A DNA stretch of 7,796 nt from Campylobacterota bacterium. Its GTDB lineage: Bacteria; Campylobacterota; Campylobacteria; Campylobacterales; Sulfurovaceae. The stretch covers positions 1 to 7,796 of the forward strand of contig JAADEA010000033.1 in the NCBI GenBank assembly GCA_013153675.1, in the 5' to 3' direction. Below the pieces are notes generated by a model that was not told the origin of the DNA, did not search any database, and saw only the letters and a list, made by a program, of their open reading frames with translations. This document shows, piece by piece, positions 6,856 to 7,796 of this stretch. How positions within the stretch are numbered: position 1 is the stretch's first letter; each line of letters opens with the position of its first letter. The position numbers were made by a program, and so were the translations under genes.

Positions 6856-7107
6856 TTATGCCTCGTTTTCAAGTTGCTTAAATTTTAGTTGCAACTCTTC
6901 CATACTTTCCATATTATCAGGATCTGGGATAATACAATCTACTGGACATACTCCAATACATTGAGGTTCATCAAAATATCCCACACATTCAGTGCATCTA
7001 TCTGGATCTATAATATATATAGGATCATTCTCTTCAATTGCTCCAGTTGGACACTCTTCTCTACAAGCATCACAAGCAATGCACTCTTCTGTAATCATCA
7101 AAGCCAT
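6856..7107 (-). CDS. 2[4Fe-4S] ferredoxin, Alvin/YfhL type
   Basis: An 83-residue electron carrier with two [4Fe-4S] clusters. Cluster motif one is C9-x2-C12-x2-C15-x3-C19-P. Motif two is C38-x2-C41-x8-C50-x3-C54-P, where the long x8 loop (VGYFDEPQ) marks the Allochromatium vinosum / YfhL ferredoxin group; these carry clusters of unusually low and uneven potential. A C-terminal acidic helix (about 66-83) is also typical. C58 in CPVDCI is shared by the A. vinosum protein, as I remember it, so it is not unusual. The ATG has AAAGGGTGG just upstream. Its stop is one base before the ppx GTG, and the ppx Shine-Dalgarno lies in its last codons. I recall a ferredoxin (fdxB) next to a Ppx-like phosphatase in Campylobacter jejuni, which agrees with this layout. 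Redox partners are not identified. Confidence 0.95.
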   Translation of the reverse strand: MALMITEECIACDACREECPTGAIEENDPIYIIDPDRCTECVGYFDEPQCIGVCPVDCIIPDPDNMESMEELQLKFKQLENEA

Positions 7108-7140
7108 CTTTCCACCCTTTTTTTAAATTTTAATTCTGGA

Positions 7141-7146
7141 TTTATA
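7141..7146 (-). promoter_or_regulatory. Possible -10 box for the ferredoxin-ppx operon
   Basis: On the minus strand TATAAA lies 33 bases before the ferredoxin ATG, within the 78-bp gap (7108-7185) that separates it from the histidine kinase. No clear -35 or strong terminator is seen in the gap, so transcription could also read through from the kinase gene. A single AT-rich hexamer in AT-rich DNA is weak evidence. Confidence 0.3.
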
Positions 7147-7185
7147 ACTTAAGAGAGCTTAAATAGACTTAAAAATCTAATATTT

Positions 7186-7796
7186 TTATATATTTTTATT
7201 AAGAGGTAAGATAAAAGTAGCAACTGCACCACTCTTCCCATCTTTTCGATTATTTATAAAAACTTTTCCTCCTATTGAGTCTGCTGCACTTTTAACCAAA
7301 AATAGACCAAGTCCTGTTCCTGGAGAATTTTTACTTCGCTTAAATGGGGCAAATAGATCTATTCCCTCTTCAATTCCTTCCCCTTCATCTCTAATTTTTA
7401 AAATAAAATTATCATCTTTAATATAGCTACTTACTACAATCTGTTTTTTAGGAGGTGTAAATCTAATAGCATTTTGTAAAAAGTTTTGAATAATTTGTCT
7501 TATTAAGAGAGGTTGTATTTTTATTTGTAGAGATTTTGGATGAAGATGTTTTTTTATTGTTATCTCTTTACTCTCTCCAAGTAGTTTAAATTCATCTACT
7601 ATTTCCTCTATAAATTTTATTAGATCTATCTCTTCACTTTGGGTAAATTGAGCACCTTCTGCTCTTCCAAACTCTAATATAGATTCAATTACTTTATTCA
7701 TATTATCGATAGATTTTATATTTTGTCTAAGAGCATCTTCAAGAGATTTTATATTTTTATCTCTTTTTAAAAGAGCTACTTGTGATTTAGTTTTCA
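7186..7796 (-). CDS. Sensor histidine kinase, C-terminal part; 5' end outside window
   Basis: The frame ending at TAA 7186-7188 stays open through the right edge, so the ATG at 7701 is internal and about 202 residues of a longer kinase are visible. The first part (IDNMNKVIESILEFGRAEG) is the second helix of the dimerisation/phosphoacceptor domain; the phosphorylated His should lie just past the edge. The ATP-binding domain is complete: N box NFLQNAIRFTPP (near 7450-7485), G1 box DEGEGI (near 7372-7389), F box LFAPFKRS and G2 box GTGLGLFLVKSAAD (about 7279-7320), ending in FILPLNKNI. All expected ATP-binding residues are present, so the kinase looks active. Its sensor domain, ligand and cognate response regulator are outside the window. 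It runs in the same direction as the ferredoxin and ppx, 78 bp upstream. Confidence 0.92.
   Translation of the reverse strand, partial: KTKSQVALLKRDKNIKSLEDALRQNIKSIDNMNKVIESILEFGRAEGAQFTQSEEIDLIKFIEEIVDEFKLLGESKEITIKKHLHPKSLQIKIQPLLIRQIIQNFLQNAIRFTPPKKQIVVSSYIKDDNFILKIRDEGEGIEEGIDLFAPFKRSKNSPGTGLGLFLVKSAADSIGGKVFINNRKDGKSGAVATFILPLNKNI

Noticed and set aside
6889..7152. Plus-strand open frame of 87 codons
   Set aside because: Antisense to the ferredoxin gene, whose cysteine motifs are unambiguous.
7149..7162. Short hairpin TTAAG-AGAG-CTTAA in the kinase-ferredoxin gap
   Set aside because: A 5-bp, mostly AT stem without a T run is too weak to call a terminator or operator.
7186..7701. A short 171-residue histidine kinase lacking its phosphoacceptor domain
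   Set aside because: The frame continues without a stop to the right edge and shows the preceding helix of the dimerisation domain; the apparent shortness is only due to the window boundary.

Overview
The window reads as chromosomal DNA from a low-GC (roughly 30% by eye) member of the Campylobacterota (Epsilonproteobacteria). The evidence is strong AT bias with AGA/TTA-rich codon use, promoters with a good TATAAT-like -10 box but no clear -35, and a ferredoxin followed by a Ppx/GppA phosphatase, an arrangement I recall from Campylobacter. I cannot name the genus from sequence alone. No tRNA, rRNA, CRISPR array, insertion sequence or phage gene was seen.

Left block, plus strand (1-2155): the 3' end of a HlyD-type membrane fusion (adaptor) protein runs in from the left edge. 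Its stop codon overlaps the start of a cytoplasmic molybdopterin oxidoreductase with an N-terminal [4Fe-4S] site. The two are probably translated together.

Middle block, plus strand (2156-4301): a 94-bp gap holds a perfect AT-only inverted repeat and a TATAAT box. It leads into bamA, the outer-membrane protein assembly factor, here with a signal peptide, four POTRA domains and a 16-strand-type barrel. A short hairpin right after the stop is a likely terminator.

Regulator block, plus strand (4302-5390): a TetR-family regulator is preceded by a long inverted repeat that covers its promoter region, Shine-Dalgarno and start codon. Its stop overlaps the TTG start of a thioredoxin-type arsenate reductase (ArsC) that has every expected active-site residue. 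This looks like a self-regulated two-gene operon, but with a TetR protein rather than the usual ArsR, and with no arsenite pump in view.

Right block, minus strand (5379-7796): the C-terminal part of a sensor histidine kinase enters from the right edge. It is followed by an Alvin/YfhL-type 2[4Fe-4S] ferredoxin and a Ppx/GppA phosphatase whose start abuts the ferredoxin stop. The phosphatase converges on arsC with a 12-bp tail-to-tail overlap.

Most of the window is ordinary core genome. The points most worth checking are the TetR-ArsC pair with its palindrome, the coupling of a transport adaptor to a molybdoenzyme, and the palindrome upstream of bamA.
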